Of a stretch of DNA of 64,000 nucleotides, positions 1 to 8,039 are shown piece after piece; the stretch's first letter is position 1, and each line of letters begins with the position of its first letter. The position numbers and the translations under genes are program-made. The stretch is taken from contig CP064963.1 of NCBI GenBank assembly GCA_016699165.1, forward strand, positions 4,973,911-5,037,910, given 5' to 3'. The stretch comes from Candidatus Melainabacteria bacterium. Its GTDB lineage: Bacteria; Cyanobacteriota; Vampirovibrionia; Obscuribacterales; Obscuribacteraceae. The notes under the pieces were generated by a model that ran no database searches, was not told where the DNA came from, and was given only the letters and a program-made list of their open reading frames with translations.

Positions 1-37
1 GAGAGTCTTCTAAGTTAAGTGGTGTGATGTCGTTCAT
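1..37 (-). CDS. Start of a gene running off the left edge
   Basis: An ATG at 37 on the minus strand opens a frame (MNDITPLNLEDS) that stays open to the window edge. It lies 22 bases beyond the stop of the DUF2225-like gene on the same strand, so it could be the next gene of that transcript. Only twelve residues are visible, so no function can be given. The upstream stretch is purine-rich (GAGAACAAGAAA) but is not a clear ribosome site. Confidence 0.35.
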   Translation of the reverse strand, partial: MNDITPLNLEDS

Positions 38-59
38 TTTCTTGTTCTCGTTACTTTAC

Positions 60-803
60 TTAGGCTACTGCGCTCATGAAGAGGAATCTTGCTGCTCGGT
101 CGGCTGATATTCGAAGGTCGTAAATTTGTTTGACTATGTGATTTGGGATGGTGACCGGTTTTGCGTTTCCTAATTTTGCTTGTCTTATCTGGTGGTCTAA
201 AAGTTCTTGAGGAAGTAGAGCAGACCTGTCGACTTGAAAATAGAATTTGACTGCTTCATGAAACTCGCCGCTTAGTCTGTAGATTTCAGCCATCAGATAG
301 ATATGGCGACTTCTGTTTTTCAGATAGGGTTCGGTCTCAATGGCGTTTCTTAATTCTTCTTTGGCGATTTGCAGAATCTTTTCGCCTGATTGAAAACTGT
401 CTCTTGCGCAGTAATAGGCGTTTAGTGCGATTTGCGCTTTTTCAAGATTGGTGGCACCGTACATTCTGCTGCTTAAAATTGCATGACCAAATTTTTTGAC
501 CGGGTCAATTGAAGGTGCATCAATAGCCATAAGCGGCACAGTGTCATTGGGGATGAAAGACTCAGTCCACCAGGTGTAAGTGCAGTTTGGGCAGGTGGCA
601 ATCATGGCTGCACGAATGGCAGCATCGGGAAGTACGCGGTGCAAATCAGCTTCAATGCGTGCAAGCGGATTCAAAACCGGGATTTCGTCCACACAAGCAG
701 TAGCGAATATTTGCTGGCACTTAGGGCACATTAATGTCACTTCGCCAAGCTTGTAGCTGTTGCCTGCAGGATTTGATTCGAGTGTGTCCTTCACGAGTTC
801 CAT
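60..803 (-). CDS. DUF2225-like zinc-ribbon and TPR-like protein
   Basis: A 247-aa protein without signal peptide. Near the N-terminus it has CPKC (about residues 26-29) and further on CPNC (about 72-75), which together would form a four-cysteine zinc site. The C-terminal half is helical with TPR-like patterns (for example AEIYRLSGEFHEAVKFYFQV). A cysteine-pair ribbon followed by TPR-like helices is the layout of the DUF2225 family, whose function is unknown. The start is well supported: AGGAGG lies ten bases before the ATG. The gene has its own upstream region with a 7-bp-arm inverted repeat and a TGGGAATATTCCCA palindrome, the same palindrome type found upstream of the neighbouring secretion-locus genes, so it is probably co-regulated with them. 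It may be a cytosolic accessory factor of that locus. The family call is moderate, the role is inference. Confidence 0.6.
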   Translation of the reverse strand: MELVKDTLESNPAGNSYKLGEVTLMCPKCQQIFATACVDEIPVLNPLARIEADLHRVLPDAAIRAAMIATCPNCTYTWWTESFIPNDTVPLMAIDAPSIDPVKKFGHAILSSRMYGATNLEKAQIALNAYYCARDSFQSGEKILQIAKEELRNAIETEPYLKNRSRHIYLMAEIYRLSGEFHEAVKFYFQVDRSALLPQELLDHQIRQAKLGNAKPVTIPNHIVKQIYDLRISADRAARFLFMSAVA

Positions 804-823
804 GTGTGCGTAGCCTCCTCTTT

Positions 824-841
824 GTATTACTAGAGTAATAC
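824..841 (-). promoter_or_regulatory. Inverted repeat next to the ribosome site
   Basis: GTATTAC-taga-GTAATAC (plus strand) gives perfect 7-bp arms with a 4-base centre. It sits just upstream of the AGGAGG ribosome site (814-819) of the gene starting at 803. It could be a hairpin in the leader or a protein-binding operator. The sequence TATTAC inside it could also serve as the -10 element. Confidence 0.4.
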
Positions 842-861
842 TGTGGCTACGACCTGTGAAT

Positions 862-896
862 GGGGGATTCCACCATGCTCAGTGGGAATATTCCCA
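862..896 (-). promoter_or_regulatory. Palindromic operator candidate, site 1
   Basis: TGGGAATATTCCCA (883-896) is a perfect 14-bp palindrome. On the minus strand it is followed by a second half-like site GGTGGAATCCCCC (862-874). It lies about 80 bases upstream of the minus-strand gene starting at 803. Similar sequences occur at 4784-4798, 8071-8102 and 10457-10472, each upstream of the first gene of a minus-strand unit. A shared transcription factor is inferred. Confidence 0.5.
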
Positions 897-910
897 TGCT
901 TGGTTATTTT

Positions 911-3900
911 TTAAGGATTCTCGTCACCGGTCTCATTTCTGGCATCTACCTCGCGAGGATCATCAGCTGGTCCATTCTCAACCGGTTTTTTCTTGCCTAA
1001 GTGGATAGTGCCTCCACCGTCGCTACCACCGCGTGGTGGGCGATTGAGCGTGTAGTTCTTGACGATATTCTCTACCGCAGGTGAGTAGGCGCTGCTTGAG
1101 CCGTCTGGATTTGAGTATGTAGGTAACTCAGTACCAGGTCTGTAGTCGGCTTGACGAGATACTTGGCGAACCATGTCGCTATTGATGTAGACGCGATTCT
1201 TATAAAGGTCGTTGTCGCTTGTAGATTGAATGTGAGCGACCGCTTCAGCTACGTAGACATCGCTGTCAGTAATGCTATCTGGTCTGTACGAGCCAGGGTC
1301 TGAAGCCATCATTTCTTTGATGATGTGTACGCGTTGGACTGAGATGTTGTCTCCCAATTCATTTGCAGCAGTACCAAAGGCGCGAACGGCATCAGTGTCT
1401 TCATGGTTGATTTGGGCAGCAACCTGAACTACTTTTGGATTGCTCATGGCGTTGCCGCGCACTCCAGCTGATGCCATCATGCGAACCACCGATTCACCAC
1501 CAGTAGCTTGGCTCTGGCTGTAGTTCTGGGCATAATTGCCAGATACTGTGGATTGAGTAATGTTCAATTTTTGAAGAAGTGCACCATTAGATCCGTTGCC
1601 GACAGCAGGTGGTTCGGCTGAAAGACCTTTGGCAGCAACTAGTGCGTCATATGTTTCAAGATAGTTATTAGGTCTGGCATTAGGTCCATATACGTCCTGG
1701 ACGATGTCTACCGAATTACAGATTAATTCTACGTCTTCGGCGTCGTTGCCGGTTCTGTTCAAATCACCATATTTGACCATGACCTGGGTTATGGCTTTAC
1801 CATGTCCTGGGGTCAGGGACGAACTTGCTTTGGTAGCGACAGTGGCAATATCTGGTCCAGAGGTTCTACCCAGGGTGGAACCAACTGATTTTTGAAGAAA
1901 AGATGCTGTTCCGCGAATGGCAGGTAGAGCTTCTGCTTGAGTAACAGTTTTGGTGGCGGGGGAACTTGCAGCTGCGTTGTTCCAGGTGTCCCAGCCCAAG
2001 CCCATGTTTGCAATTCTCATACGAGCTTGCACAGCTTCTGGTTTGAAACCAGAGTTGATGTTTTCTGGGTCCATGATACCGGCAAGCAAGTCGACTTGCT
2101 CGTCTTCGCCGCAATATCCAAGGGTTGAATTTAAATGGTCGGTGAGAGCGTTGCCTTTTTGACCTTGAACCCAAGCCATAGCGCCTTTGGCACCTTCTTT
2201 GAACATGCCGTGTTGGAAGTTTTGTTTGGCAGCTGCGGTGTTACCCCAGTGTTTGCCGCTCAAGCCCATCATGATACCCGATGCCATTCTGTCTTTGAAG
2301 CCCTGTGGCTTGTCGTAGCCAGCATTGATGGCAGATTGTCTCACTTTGTCTGTCAGAACTTCGTTCTTTGGTATTTGCCCGACGATACCAGAAGCTGCAA
2401 GCATATAAGCACCGCGGACATCATCTATTGGTTTGTACATTAATTTGCCATTGGCGTCTTTCATGTGGTTGCCATCTGCATCGAGCATCGGTTCGCGTTG
2501 CACATGAGTCAAGCCAACACCGCCGCCAGCGCTTCCTGTGAGCGAACTGCCATCATTGCTGCCAAGAATGGGCGAGCTCAAGTCACGAGCTGAGTTAGTT
2601 GCAGCTCGTGCCCACATACCGCCAAGAAATTGTGCCAGTGTGGAGTGATTCTGTAGAGCACCTGGTTTGAAAGGCGCCTTCATTGCTTCTTTAATATTGG
2701 ACCATGAACTGCCAGTTTTTGCCGCAGTGGCAGCAGCGCCGGTGTTAGCAGCAGTGCTAGTTGTTGCGCCAGGACCAGCGTTAGTGGTATTTCCAGGAAC
2801 TGCTTGAGCTTCTTCTGGACCATTTTTCGCCGCACTGGTGTCTTCGGTACTTGCTGCACCGCCGCCTGCTCCACCAGTTGGAGGGTTGGTAGGAGGTGTA
2901 GTTGGAGTTGTAGGAGTTGTGGGAGGAGTTGGACCTTTAGGTCCTCCAGGACCATTTGGATTTGTCGGATTTGGATTGGTTTTGTTTGGTGGCGGGGTGT
3001 TCATTTTTCCGCCTTGAAGATTCAAACTACCTTGTGCGTCTGCAGCATTAGTTCCAGTAGCAGGAGTGCCGGCTGGAGGAGTGGCTCCATTGGCATTTAA
3101 TGCTGTGTTTAATTTGCTATTCAAATTAGGATTCAAATTGTTTTGAGTCTGTGGAGCCAAATTGGCTTGAACAGATTTTTGTCCACCTTGAGCTCCACCA
3201 ACTGTGTGCGATTTGTTTCTGTGGTCAGCCCAGTATCCAGCAAAAGTATTGGCAGTGTTGCCCAAGGCCGCTGCACCTTTGACCAAACCACCGGTGATCA
3301 TACCGGCTGAAAGAAAGTCGGACATAGGGCTTATTTGAGCGCGAGCGATGAAGGCTGGCACCGAAATCATAAGTTGCAATATTCCAAGCCCGAGCACCAC
3401 TTTGCCCCAGGGGCTGAAATCGGTGTTCATAATAACGACAAGTAGTCTCAAGAAGCCTACCCATACAAATGACCAGAGGCTAACTTCAACAAATGATTTG
3501 ACGAAACCAGCACACGCATTTTCAGTATCAGGCGTGGCGAACATAACTATAAAGATTGGCGCGAACATGTATTGCGCGGTAAGCAAAATAGTTTGAATTG
3601 ATTTGAGTGTTACAAGATAAACGAGTTGAGCAATAAGAATTGCACCAAACACCATGAATATTATTAGACCGGCAAATGCGACGAATCCACCGATGGTACC
3701 ACCGACAAGACCGCCAACCGGTCCACCGACCACACCACCAAGTGCTGCGCCTGCAACTGGAGCAAGAGCATTGAGCAAAAGACCGCCGATTGCAAGCAAA
3801 CCGCCTTTGATAACAGTAGCCATTGCCTGGTCGAAAGCTACCATTTCAGCAGCGCTATTGAAGTAAATAGCTTTGATCATTTCGTTGCTTATCTGAATCC

Positions 3901-4714
3901 AGAAAGCGTAGATAGTGGGCCATGCAAGCATCAAGGCAGAAGTGGTGATGAGGCGGCCGACAGCACCCATAAGGTTGCTTCCACCACGTCCCCAGGAGGC
4001 GTCTGCCCAGAATTTCCAGATACACAATACAAAGAGAAGAAGAAGCAAGTCGACGGCGATACCATACATGATATCAGCCAGTTTGCGAACTTCAGGAGCG
4101 ATAGCGTTGATGTAGGTTTGACCTTCTTGCGCAGATGGAGTGTTAGAGATGGTCATTCGAGGATCGTTCGACAATCCGTTTACTGCGATGTTTGGGTTCA
4201 AGACGAATATTTCAAGAGCGCGTGAAAGATACTGAACGGCGCTAGGGATCCATGAATACAAGAACTCACTTACGTTCTTGCCGATCCAGGGAAGGAAGTT
4301 GTTGAAGAATTTGCCAACGATGGTGTCGTTCCAGAATTGGTTCAAACCAGAATAGGTTTCGTTGTAGTTGGCGAACTCGTTGTTCAAGTTGCGGTTTACT
4401 TCTTGCGAAGCAAGGCTGTTGCTGGTTTGAGTTTCTTGCTCGATGAGACTCATAGTCGGATGTTCATAAGGCGAAGTCGGAACAGTGCTCTGGGTTTTAG
4501 CCGCACCAGGTGAAAGCAAGCCGTTTTCGTCATACTCATTGCCAGTGGTAGTGCTGATTGGCACAGGAATTGATTCAGTCGCAAAAGCGCTCTGAGCGGT
4601 GACGTTGGTAAGAAGTGGAGTGATGAGATAAAGCGCGATGAATGCAAGAACAGACAATTTCTGTTTGATGCTTCGCTTGTTTGCTTTGTTTTTCATGGGG
4701 TTTGGGTTGTTCAT
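911..4714 (-). CDS. VirB6/TrbL-like polytopic secretion protein with long C-terminal tail
   Basis: About 1267 aa. A signal peptide (hydrophobic run ending in SAFA, about residue 45) is followed by a periplasmic stretch and then a block of roughly seven hydrophobic segments within about residues 140-490, including a Gly-rich pair of the form GGVVGGPVGGLVGG. Polytopic proteins of this layout form the inner-membrane channel of type IV secretion systems (VirB6/TrbL superfamily). After the membrane block comes a linker of about 180 residues rich in Pro, Thr, Gly and Asn, then a 600-residue soluble helical region of no recognised family, similar in plan to the extended VirB6 proteins of intracellular bacteria. 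An open frame extends up to 4828, but a good promoter (CTGACA, 17 bases, TAAGAT) at 4755-4783 puts the transcript start below that, so the ATG at 4714 or 4696 must be used. Neither has a clear ribosome site. No VirB4 or VirD4 ATPase is in the window, so the T4SS assignment rests on topology and context. Confidence 0.6.
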   Translation of the reverse strand: MNNPNPMKNKANKRSIKQKLSVLAFIALYLITPLLTNVTAQSAFATESIPVPISTTTGNEYDENGLLSPGAAKTQSTVPTSPYEHPTMSLIEQETQTSNSLASQEVNRNLNNEFANYNETYSGLNQFWNDTIVGKFFNNFLPWIGKNVSEFLYSWIPSAVQYLSRALEIFVLNPNIAVNGLSNDPRMTISNTPSAQEGQTYINAIAPEVRKLADIMYGIAVDLLLLLFVLCIWKFWADASWGRGGSNLMGAVGRLITTSALMLAWPTIYAFWIQISNEMIKAIYFNSAAEMVAFDQAMATVIKGGLLAIGGLLLNALAPVAGAALGGVVGGPVGGLVGGTIGGFVAFAGLIIFMVFGAILIAQLVYLVTLKSIQTILLTAQYMFAPIFIVMFATPDTENACAGFVKSFVEVSLWSFVWVGFLRLLVVIMNTDFSPWGKVVLGLGILQLMISVPAFIARAQISPMSDFLSAGMITGGLVKGAAALGNTANTFAGYWADHRNKSHTVGGAQGGQKSVQANLAPQTQNNLNPNLNSKLNTALNANGATPPAGTPATGTNAADAQGSLNLQGGKMNTPPPNKTNPNPTNPNGPGGPKGPTPPTTPTTPTTPPTNPPTGGAGGGAASTEDTSAAKNGPEEAQAVPGNTTNAGPGATTSTAANTGAAATAAKTGSSWSNIKEAMKAPFKPGALQNHSTLAQFLGGMWARAATNSARDLSSPILGSNDGSSLTGSAGGGVGLTHVQREPMLDADGNHMKDANGKLMYKPIDDVRGAYMLAASGIVGQIPKNEVLTDKVRQSAINAGYDKPQGFKDRMASGIMMGLSGKHWGNTAAAKQNFQHGMFKEGAKGAMAWVQGQKGNALTDHLNSTLGYCGEDEQVDLLAGIMDPENINSGFKPEAVQARMRIANMGLGWDTWNNAAASSPATKTVTQAEALPAIRGTASFLQKSVGSTLGRTSGPDIATVATKASSSLTPGHGKAITQVMVKYGDLNRTGNDAEDVELICNSVDIVQDVYGPNARPNNYLETYDALVAAKGLSAEPPAVGNGSNGALLQKLNITQSTVSGNYAQNYSQSQATGGESVVRMMASAGVRGNAMSNPKVVQVAAQINHEDTDAVRAFGTAANELGDNISVQRVHIIKEMMASDPGSYRPDSITDSDVYVAEAVAHIQSTSDNDLYKNRVYINSDMVRQVSRQADYRPGTELPTYSNPDGSSSAYSPAVENIVKNYTLNRPPRGGSDGGGTIHLGKKKPVENGPADDPREVDARNETGDENP

Positions 4715-4754
4715 TGGGATTTGGGGGCGGTGGGGGTGACCGACTAGTACTCTT

Positions 4755-4798
4755 ATCTTAGAAACGAGCCCCATGTCTGTCAGTGGTGGAATTCCCAT
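4755..4798 (-). promoter_or_regulatory. Promoter with adjoining operator candidate, site 2
   Basis: On the minus strand ATGGGAATTCCACCA (4784-4798) directly abuts CTGACA (-35, 4778-4783), followed by a 17-base spacer and TAAGAT (-10, 4755-4760). The predicted transcript start near 4748 leaves a 35-50 base leader for the VirB6-like gene. An operator touching the -35 box from upstream is the usual position for an activator. Confidence 0.55.
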
Positions 4799-4943
4799 TT
4801 GATTGATTATTTCTGGAAAAATCAGCACTTTTAATCAAAATTTTTTGCTTGGATTTTTGCCTTTTCCTTGCGTTGGCAAGATTAATTTTGATCTCTGATC
4901 TCTGAGCCGATTGGACGCTGGACCTCACGATTTAATCTTTTGA

Positions 4944-4977
4944 TCGCGGAACGCGGAACGTTCCGCGCGGAGCGATT
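4944..4977. repeat. GC-rich imperfect inverted repeat
   Basis: The core CGCGGAACGTTCCGCG (4952-4967) is a perfect 16-bp palindrome, and outer ATCGC and GCGAT (near 4944 and 4977) extend it imperfectly. It lies in the 360-base gap between the third pilin-like gene and the VirB6-like gene, a region far less GC-rich otherwise. It shares the word CGCGGAGCG with the long palindrome at 49023-49058, so both may belong to one family of REP-like hairpins. Confidence 0.45.
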
Positions 4978-5017
4978 GGCGATTAATTTTTATATGAGGC
5001 CTTAAGGCATCAAAAGC

Positions 5018-5070
5018 TTGGGGTGCTGACCATAAGCATTTCGGCATGTTTTGCTTAGGGTTTGCACCGA
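5018..5070. repeat. Hairpin repeat element, copy A
   Basis: This ~53-bp sequence recurs at 30408-30460 with about 80% identity. It can fold into a stem of ACCATAAGC with GCTTAGGGT around a loop containing CGGCATG, with outer GGTGC/GCACC pairing. It sits just downstream of the stop of the minus-strand gene ending at 5077. There is no T-tract typical of an intrinsic terminator. Confidence 0.6.
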
Positions 5071-5076
5071 GTGCTT

Positions 5077-5475
5077 TTACCAGAATGAACAACCGTGGAT
5101 CGAATGCCGATGTAGAGGTCCTATCTGATCTTTAGCCAGACTCAAAATCAATACGTTCATCGCATGAAAAACAATAAACTGCACAATAAACCCAAGCACA
5201 AATTTCTTGCGCCAGGAGCATTTAAGCCAGTCTTTGAAAGCGATTTTATATCCAAGCCAGGAGGCAGGAAGAGCATAAAACAAAAGCACAATCGTGACCG
5301 AATTGAGTATTTGCGTTTGTGAATCTGGATTAGAGACTGGTGCAAAAACTGGAACATAAGCTCCAGCTCCAAGCAAAAACAATTGCATCGACAATAGCAA
5401 GGCAACGCGAGCGCTCACAGCAATCCATAGTCCAGCTGAGATCTTAGAGAAAAATTCAATTGGAAGAGAGTTCAT
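5077..5475 (-). CDS. Small membrane protein, divergent third VirB2-like paralogue
   Basis: 132 aa from the ATG at 5475, two bases past the stop of the preceding gene, so translation is probably coupled. An N-terminal hydrophobic segment (about residues 12-42) is followed by a second one containing ALPASWLGYKIAFKDW and a third ending in HAMNVLILSL. The middle aligns with the two upstream genes (VPSSLAGMKIAFGQ and TTFLAFKLVFRSG at the same place), so the three are paralogues. The C-terminus has lost the shared ending AVHLIGTFAINNYGG, so this copy may be specialised or drifting. If the family is VirB2-like it would be a pilin-related subunit or an accessory membrane protein. A longer frame starts at 5517 but overlaps the upstream gene. 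Confidence 0.55.
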   Translation of the reverse strand: MNSLPIEFFSKISAGLWIAVSARVALLLSMQLFLLGAGAYVPVFAPVSNPDSQTQILNSVTIVLLFYALPASWLGYKIAFKDWLKCSWRKKFVLGFIVQFIVFHAMNVLILSLAKDQIGPLHRHSIHGCSFW

Positions 5476-5476
5476 C

Positions 5477-5926
5477 TTACAAAGCTCCTCCAATTCCACC
5501 GTAGTTATTAATCGCAAATGTGCCGATTAAATGCACAGCAATTGGATAGCTATACTGCAATGCCAATCCGCGTAAAATATCTTTTGCGGTCATTTTGCTT
5601 GAGCCGGAGCGGAAGACAAGTTTGAAGGCTAAGAAAGTAGTTATGGAAAGTGTGATTGTAGTTACAATGCGGCTTACGTCTCGAGCCATGTCATAACCAA
5701 AACCATCATCGGCTAATTGACCCACTTCGCCTGAGCATCTGTAGTTTATACACGTATCGACTGGGGTGCCTTGGTTAATAGTTGGGTCGCTTATAAAATA
5801 CCCAATGGTATGAGAGTAATTGAACAAAGTCGCAAAGTATATAAGCGGTGAAATGAAGGTGGCGATAACCACAATTACTTTTAGCCAGTATTTGAAACCA
5901 AATTCTGATGAAGGTAAGGTCTGCAT
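5477..5926 (-). CDS. VirB2-like pilin candidate, paralogue 2
   Basis: 149 aa with an N-terminal hydrophobic segment (about residues 14-33) and two more in the C-terminal half. It shares with the next upstream gene the segment GEVGQLAD..FGYD.ARDVSR.VT and the ending AVHLIGTFAINNYGG.GG.L. Small proteins with a leader and two hydrophobic helices are typical of T4SS pilins (VirB2/TrbC), and the VirB6-like gene lies downstream on the same strand. It differs by a cysteine pair (CINYRC, about residues 59-64) that could form a disulphide outside the membrane. A good ribosome site (AAGGAGAA) precedes the ATG. The pilin call is inference from size, topology and neighbours. Confidence 0.55.
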   Translation of the reverse strand: MQTLPSSEFGFKYWLKVIVVIATFISPLIYFATLFNYSHTIGYFISDPTINQGTPVDTCINYRCSGEVGQLADDGFGYDMARDVSRIVTTITLSITTFLAFKLVFRSGSSKMTAKDILRGLALQYSYPIAVHLIGTFAINNYGGIGGAL

Positions 5927-6025
5927 GAATAGTTCTCCTTGTGACTTGAAAAAAGAAACGAGGAGAAACCGAATTCAATAACAGAATAGAAAAATTGATT
6001 CCTTATATAGAGATTTTGTAGGCAA

Positions 6026-6058
6026 GAGAAAGCCGGTGTCTTGCAACACCAGCTCTCT
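6026..6058 (-). terminator. Intergenic hairpin between two pilin-like genes
   Basis: On the minus strand GAGAGCTGGTGT, a short TGCAAG loop and ACACCGGCTTTCTC pair with two small bulges. The hairpin lies 39 bases after the stop of the gene at 6097 and is followed by a weakly T-rich tract. It may lower expression of the downstream paralogues relative to the first one, or protect the 3' end of a processed message. Confidence 0.4.
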
Positions 6059-6096
6059 CAGCCGTTTGATGAACAGCTTTTGGGTTTCTCAGCGAT

Positions 6097-6531
6097 TTAG
6101 AGACCGCCGCCGAGACCACCGTAGTTGTTGATAGCGAATGTACCGATAAGGTGAACCGCGGTTGGTCCGCCGAATCCTACTCCCAGACCTTTCGCAACGT
6201 TCATTGCGGACTCGCCGCCGTCACGTTGACCGAAGGCAATCTTCATTCCTGCTAGGGATGAGGGTACCGTCGAGACGGCTGTGACTACACGCGATACGTC
6301 GCGAGCGGTGTCATAACCGAAGTCTGCTAATTGTCCTACTTCATTTGATTGACCGTAGCGTGGATCTACTGGCGCTCCTACCAAACCCTGTGCATGGGCG
6401 ACTTGGTCATATACGCCTATTGCCATAAGGAGAAGTTGAGGTGCCATTAGGAATCCAACGCGTGAGGCAACCTTGAACGAGTGAGAAGAGCTGATCTTCT
6501 TCGCTAGTTGCTTGATTGATTTAGTCGCCAT
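6097..6531 (-). CDS. VirB2-like pilin candidate, paralogue 1
   Basis: 144 aa. The basic N-terminus (MATKSIKQLAKK) and a hydrophobic stretch ending in VAHAQ (about residue 48) look like a leader with an Ala-x-Ala cleavage site. The mature part would be about 96 residues, the size of a VirB2/TrbC pilin, with a hydrophobic segment around SSLAGMKIAF and a second around GPTAVHLIGTFAINN. It ends in a Gly-rich tail. It is clearly related to the next two genes downstream. The ribosome site GGAGA lies nine bases before the ATG. A separate hairpin follows the gene, so this copy may be the most abundant product. The pilin role is inferred. Confidence 0.6.
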   Translation of the reverse strand: MATKSIKQLAKKISSSHSFKVASRVGFLMAPQLLLMAIGVYDQVAHAQGLVGAPVDPRYGQSNEVGQLADFGYDTARDVSRVVTAVSTVPSSLAGMKIAFGQRDGGESAMNVAKGLGVGFGGPTAVHLIGTFAINNYGGLGGGL

Positions 6532-6600
6532 GATGTGTATCTCCTATTTATGTGTTTAATTTGTGGGTGAAAAATTTGAATGTGACTTCCAATTTGTTTG

Positions 6601-7251
6601 TTATTTACGAGGAATTACGTGACCATAAACTTTCGCTTCGGATGCGCCGCCCGCAGACGGTGTAAATGCACCTGGCGAATAATATTTGCTGTTTCCATAG
6701 CTTGCTACCATTGAGTTGGCTTTAGCTATCTGGGCTCTGGGAGCTGGTCTCTTGAGCATTTTGCCGCTTAAGTTAGCGTTGTTTGATCTAGAGGGTAGCT
6801 TGCGAGCCATGACCACTTTTTCTTCAGCCGCTTGTGGTGGCATCGAAAAACTTTTTGGTGTGGCCATCATGGGTGTGTTGTGAGCAACGATTGCAGTTGG
6901 CTGTTCGTGCGCTTCGGGCTTACCGAAACTGTGATGGAACGAACCAGTTAGATTTTGTTGCGGCATCATTTGCGGAATAACTGCCACTTGAGTTTGTGGT
7001 CTTGCAACAGGCTTCAAGAAGTTTGGGTCGACTCCCGAGAGGAAGTTGCCTTTTGCCATTCCGTGACCTACTTTGTGATGGTCAACTGGAGGGTGGTAGG
7101 CTGCGACTGGGACGTTGGGCTGCTCTTTCAAGTATCTGTTTGGCGAGAATGTGAATCTTGTGCCACGATCTTGAGCTTGAGCAGGACTTGAAGTTATCAA
7201 TAAAGTAACGCCAGCCAGAGTTAATGCTGATAGTGTGATAATGCTTTTCAT
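6601..7251 (-). CDS. Secreted protein of unknown function
   Basis: 216 aa with a clear signal peptide (MKSIITLSALTLAGVTLLIT, cleavage after AQA near residue 26). The mature protein is basic, with many His, Pro, Gln and Met and no strong secondary-structure pattern, and I do not recognise a family. It starts 31 bases after the stop of the gene ending at 7283 and belongs to the same minus-strand unit as the pilin-like genes. A periplasmic or surface role in that apparatus is likely from context only. Confidence 0.6.
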   Translation of the reverse strand: MKSIITLSALTLAGVTLLITSSPAQAQDRGTRFTFSPNRYLKEQPNVPVAAYHPPVDHHKVGHGMAKGNFLSGVDPNFLKPVARPQTQVAVIPQMMPQQNLTGSFHHSFGKPEAHEQPTAIVAHNTPMMATPKSFSMPPQAAEEKVVMARKLPSRSNNANLSGKMLKRPAPRAQIAKANSMVASYGNSKYYSPGAFTPSAGGASEAKVYGHVIPRK

Positions 7252-7282
7252 GTCCGTAATCCTAAAATCCTTATCCTAAAAC

Positions 7283-7963
7283 CTAATATCTAAATCCGTT
7301 GCGAGTACCAAAACCGGTTGCTGATAGTCCGGCTACACCCAGTCCGAACAGCGAATTTGGTCGTCTCAGTGTCGAGCCTAAGAATAGCCCGCTACCAAGA
7401 GCACCCAAACCACTAACTTTGTTGGCGCTGCCACCGCGGCGGGTATCACGTCTTACCATGGGCAACTTAGAGCCAGCGCTTAATGTCTGGGACTGAGTTA
7501 TTCCACCTAAAGCCGTCATGTGATCCGGACCCTGATTAATCCAGTTCGGTTGATTGAACTGTGGTGCACCACCACTGGTGCTAGGGGCCTGGCTCATTGC
7601 CTGGTTTTGTGCGTTAATTTGGTTAGCTTGCTGCATGAGTGTGGCAAGATTGCCTTGACCCATGAGCGATTTGAACGCTGCCTGACGTACTTCCTGAGCA
7701 GTTCCATTCATTGGATAGCCACTAGTAACTGGATTCATCATATTAGAATTCAGGCTAGCAGTAGGCTGCTCGAGCTGTTGCTTAATACCCAAGTTAGCTC
7801 CTTCATATGGAACTACTTCAGGAGGAATAAGTGAATCCATTAAAGGGGATTCGCTTATCTCTAGAGCATAAGCACCGGCGTTATTAGAAACAAGAGCAAC
7901 TGCGAGAAGCAATCCTTTTACATAGGATTTGGAGGCTTTATTCAATTTATTTTTGCCTTCCAT
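7283..7963 (-). CDS. Secreted Gly/Asn-rich protein of the secretion locus
   Basis: 226 aa from the ATG at 7963, chosen because AAGGA lies eight bases upstream and a signal peptide (hydrophobic run ending AGAYA, about residue 34) follows at once. The longer open frame up to 8104 runs through the operator and promoter and should be ignored. The mature part is rich in Gln, Asn and Met (AMSQAPSTSGGAPQFNQPNW), and the last 70 residues are Gly/Leu/Arg-rich (RRDTRRGGSANKVSGLGALG) with an amphipathic look. It is the first gene of a unit that probably continues through the pilin-like genes. No family recognised. Confidence 0.6.
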   Translation of the reverse strand: MEGKNKLNKASKSYVKGLLLAVALVSNNAGAYALEISESPLMDSLIPPEVVPYEGANLGIKQQLEQPTASLNSNMMNPVTSGYPMNGTAQEVRQAAFKSLMGQGNLATLMQQANQINAQNQAMSQAPSTSGGAPQFNQPNWINQGPDHMTALGGITQSQTLSAGSKLPMVRRDTRRGGSANKVSGLGALGSGLFLGSTLRRPNSLFGLGVAGLSATGFGTRNGFRY

Positions 7964-8039
7964 TTTAGTAGTCCTTGTGAATCGATTGATTTTCGTTTGA
8001 TTCGTTGCGTTAGATGCGTTAGTTGCATCTCTTGAGTCC

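Noticed and set aside
1704..3100. Several open frames on the plus strand opposite the VirB6-like gene
   Set aside because: They mirror the Pro/Thr/Ala-rich coding sequence of the minus strand, lack ribosome sites and have unnatural composition (for example many Arg, Trp and Cys).
4715..4828. N-terminal extension of the VirB6-like gene to the ATG at 4828
   Set aside because: It runs through the operator and the -35/-10 elements, which place transcription start below it.
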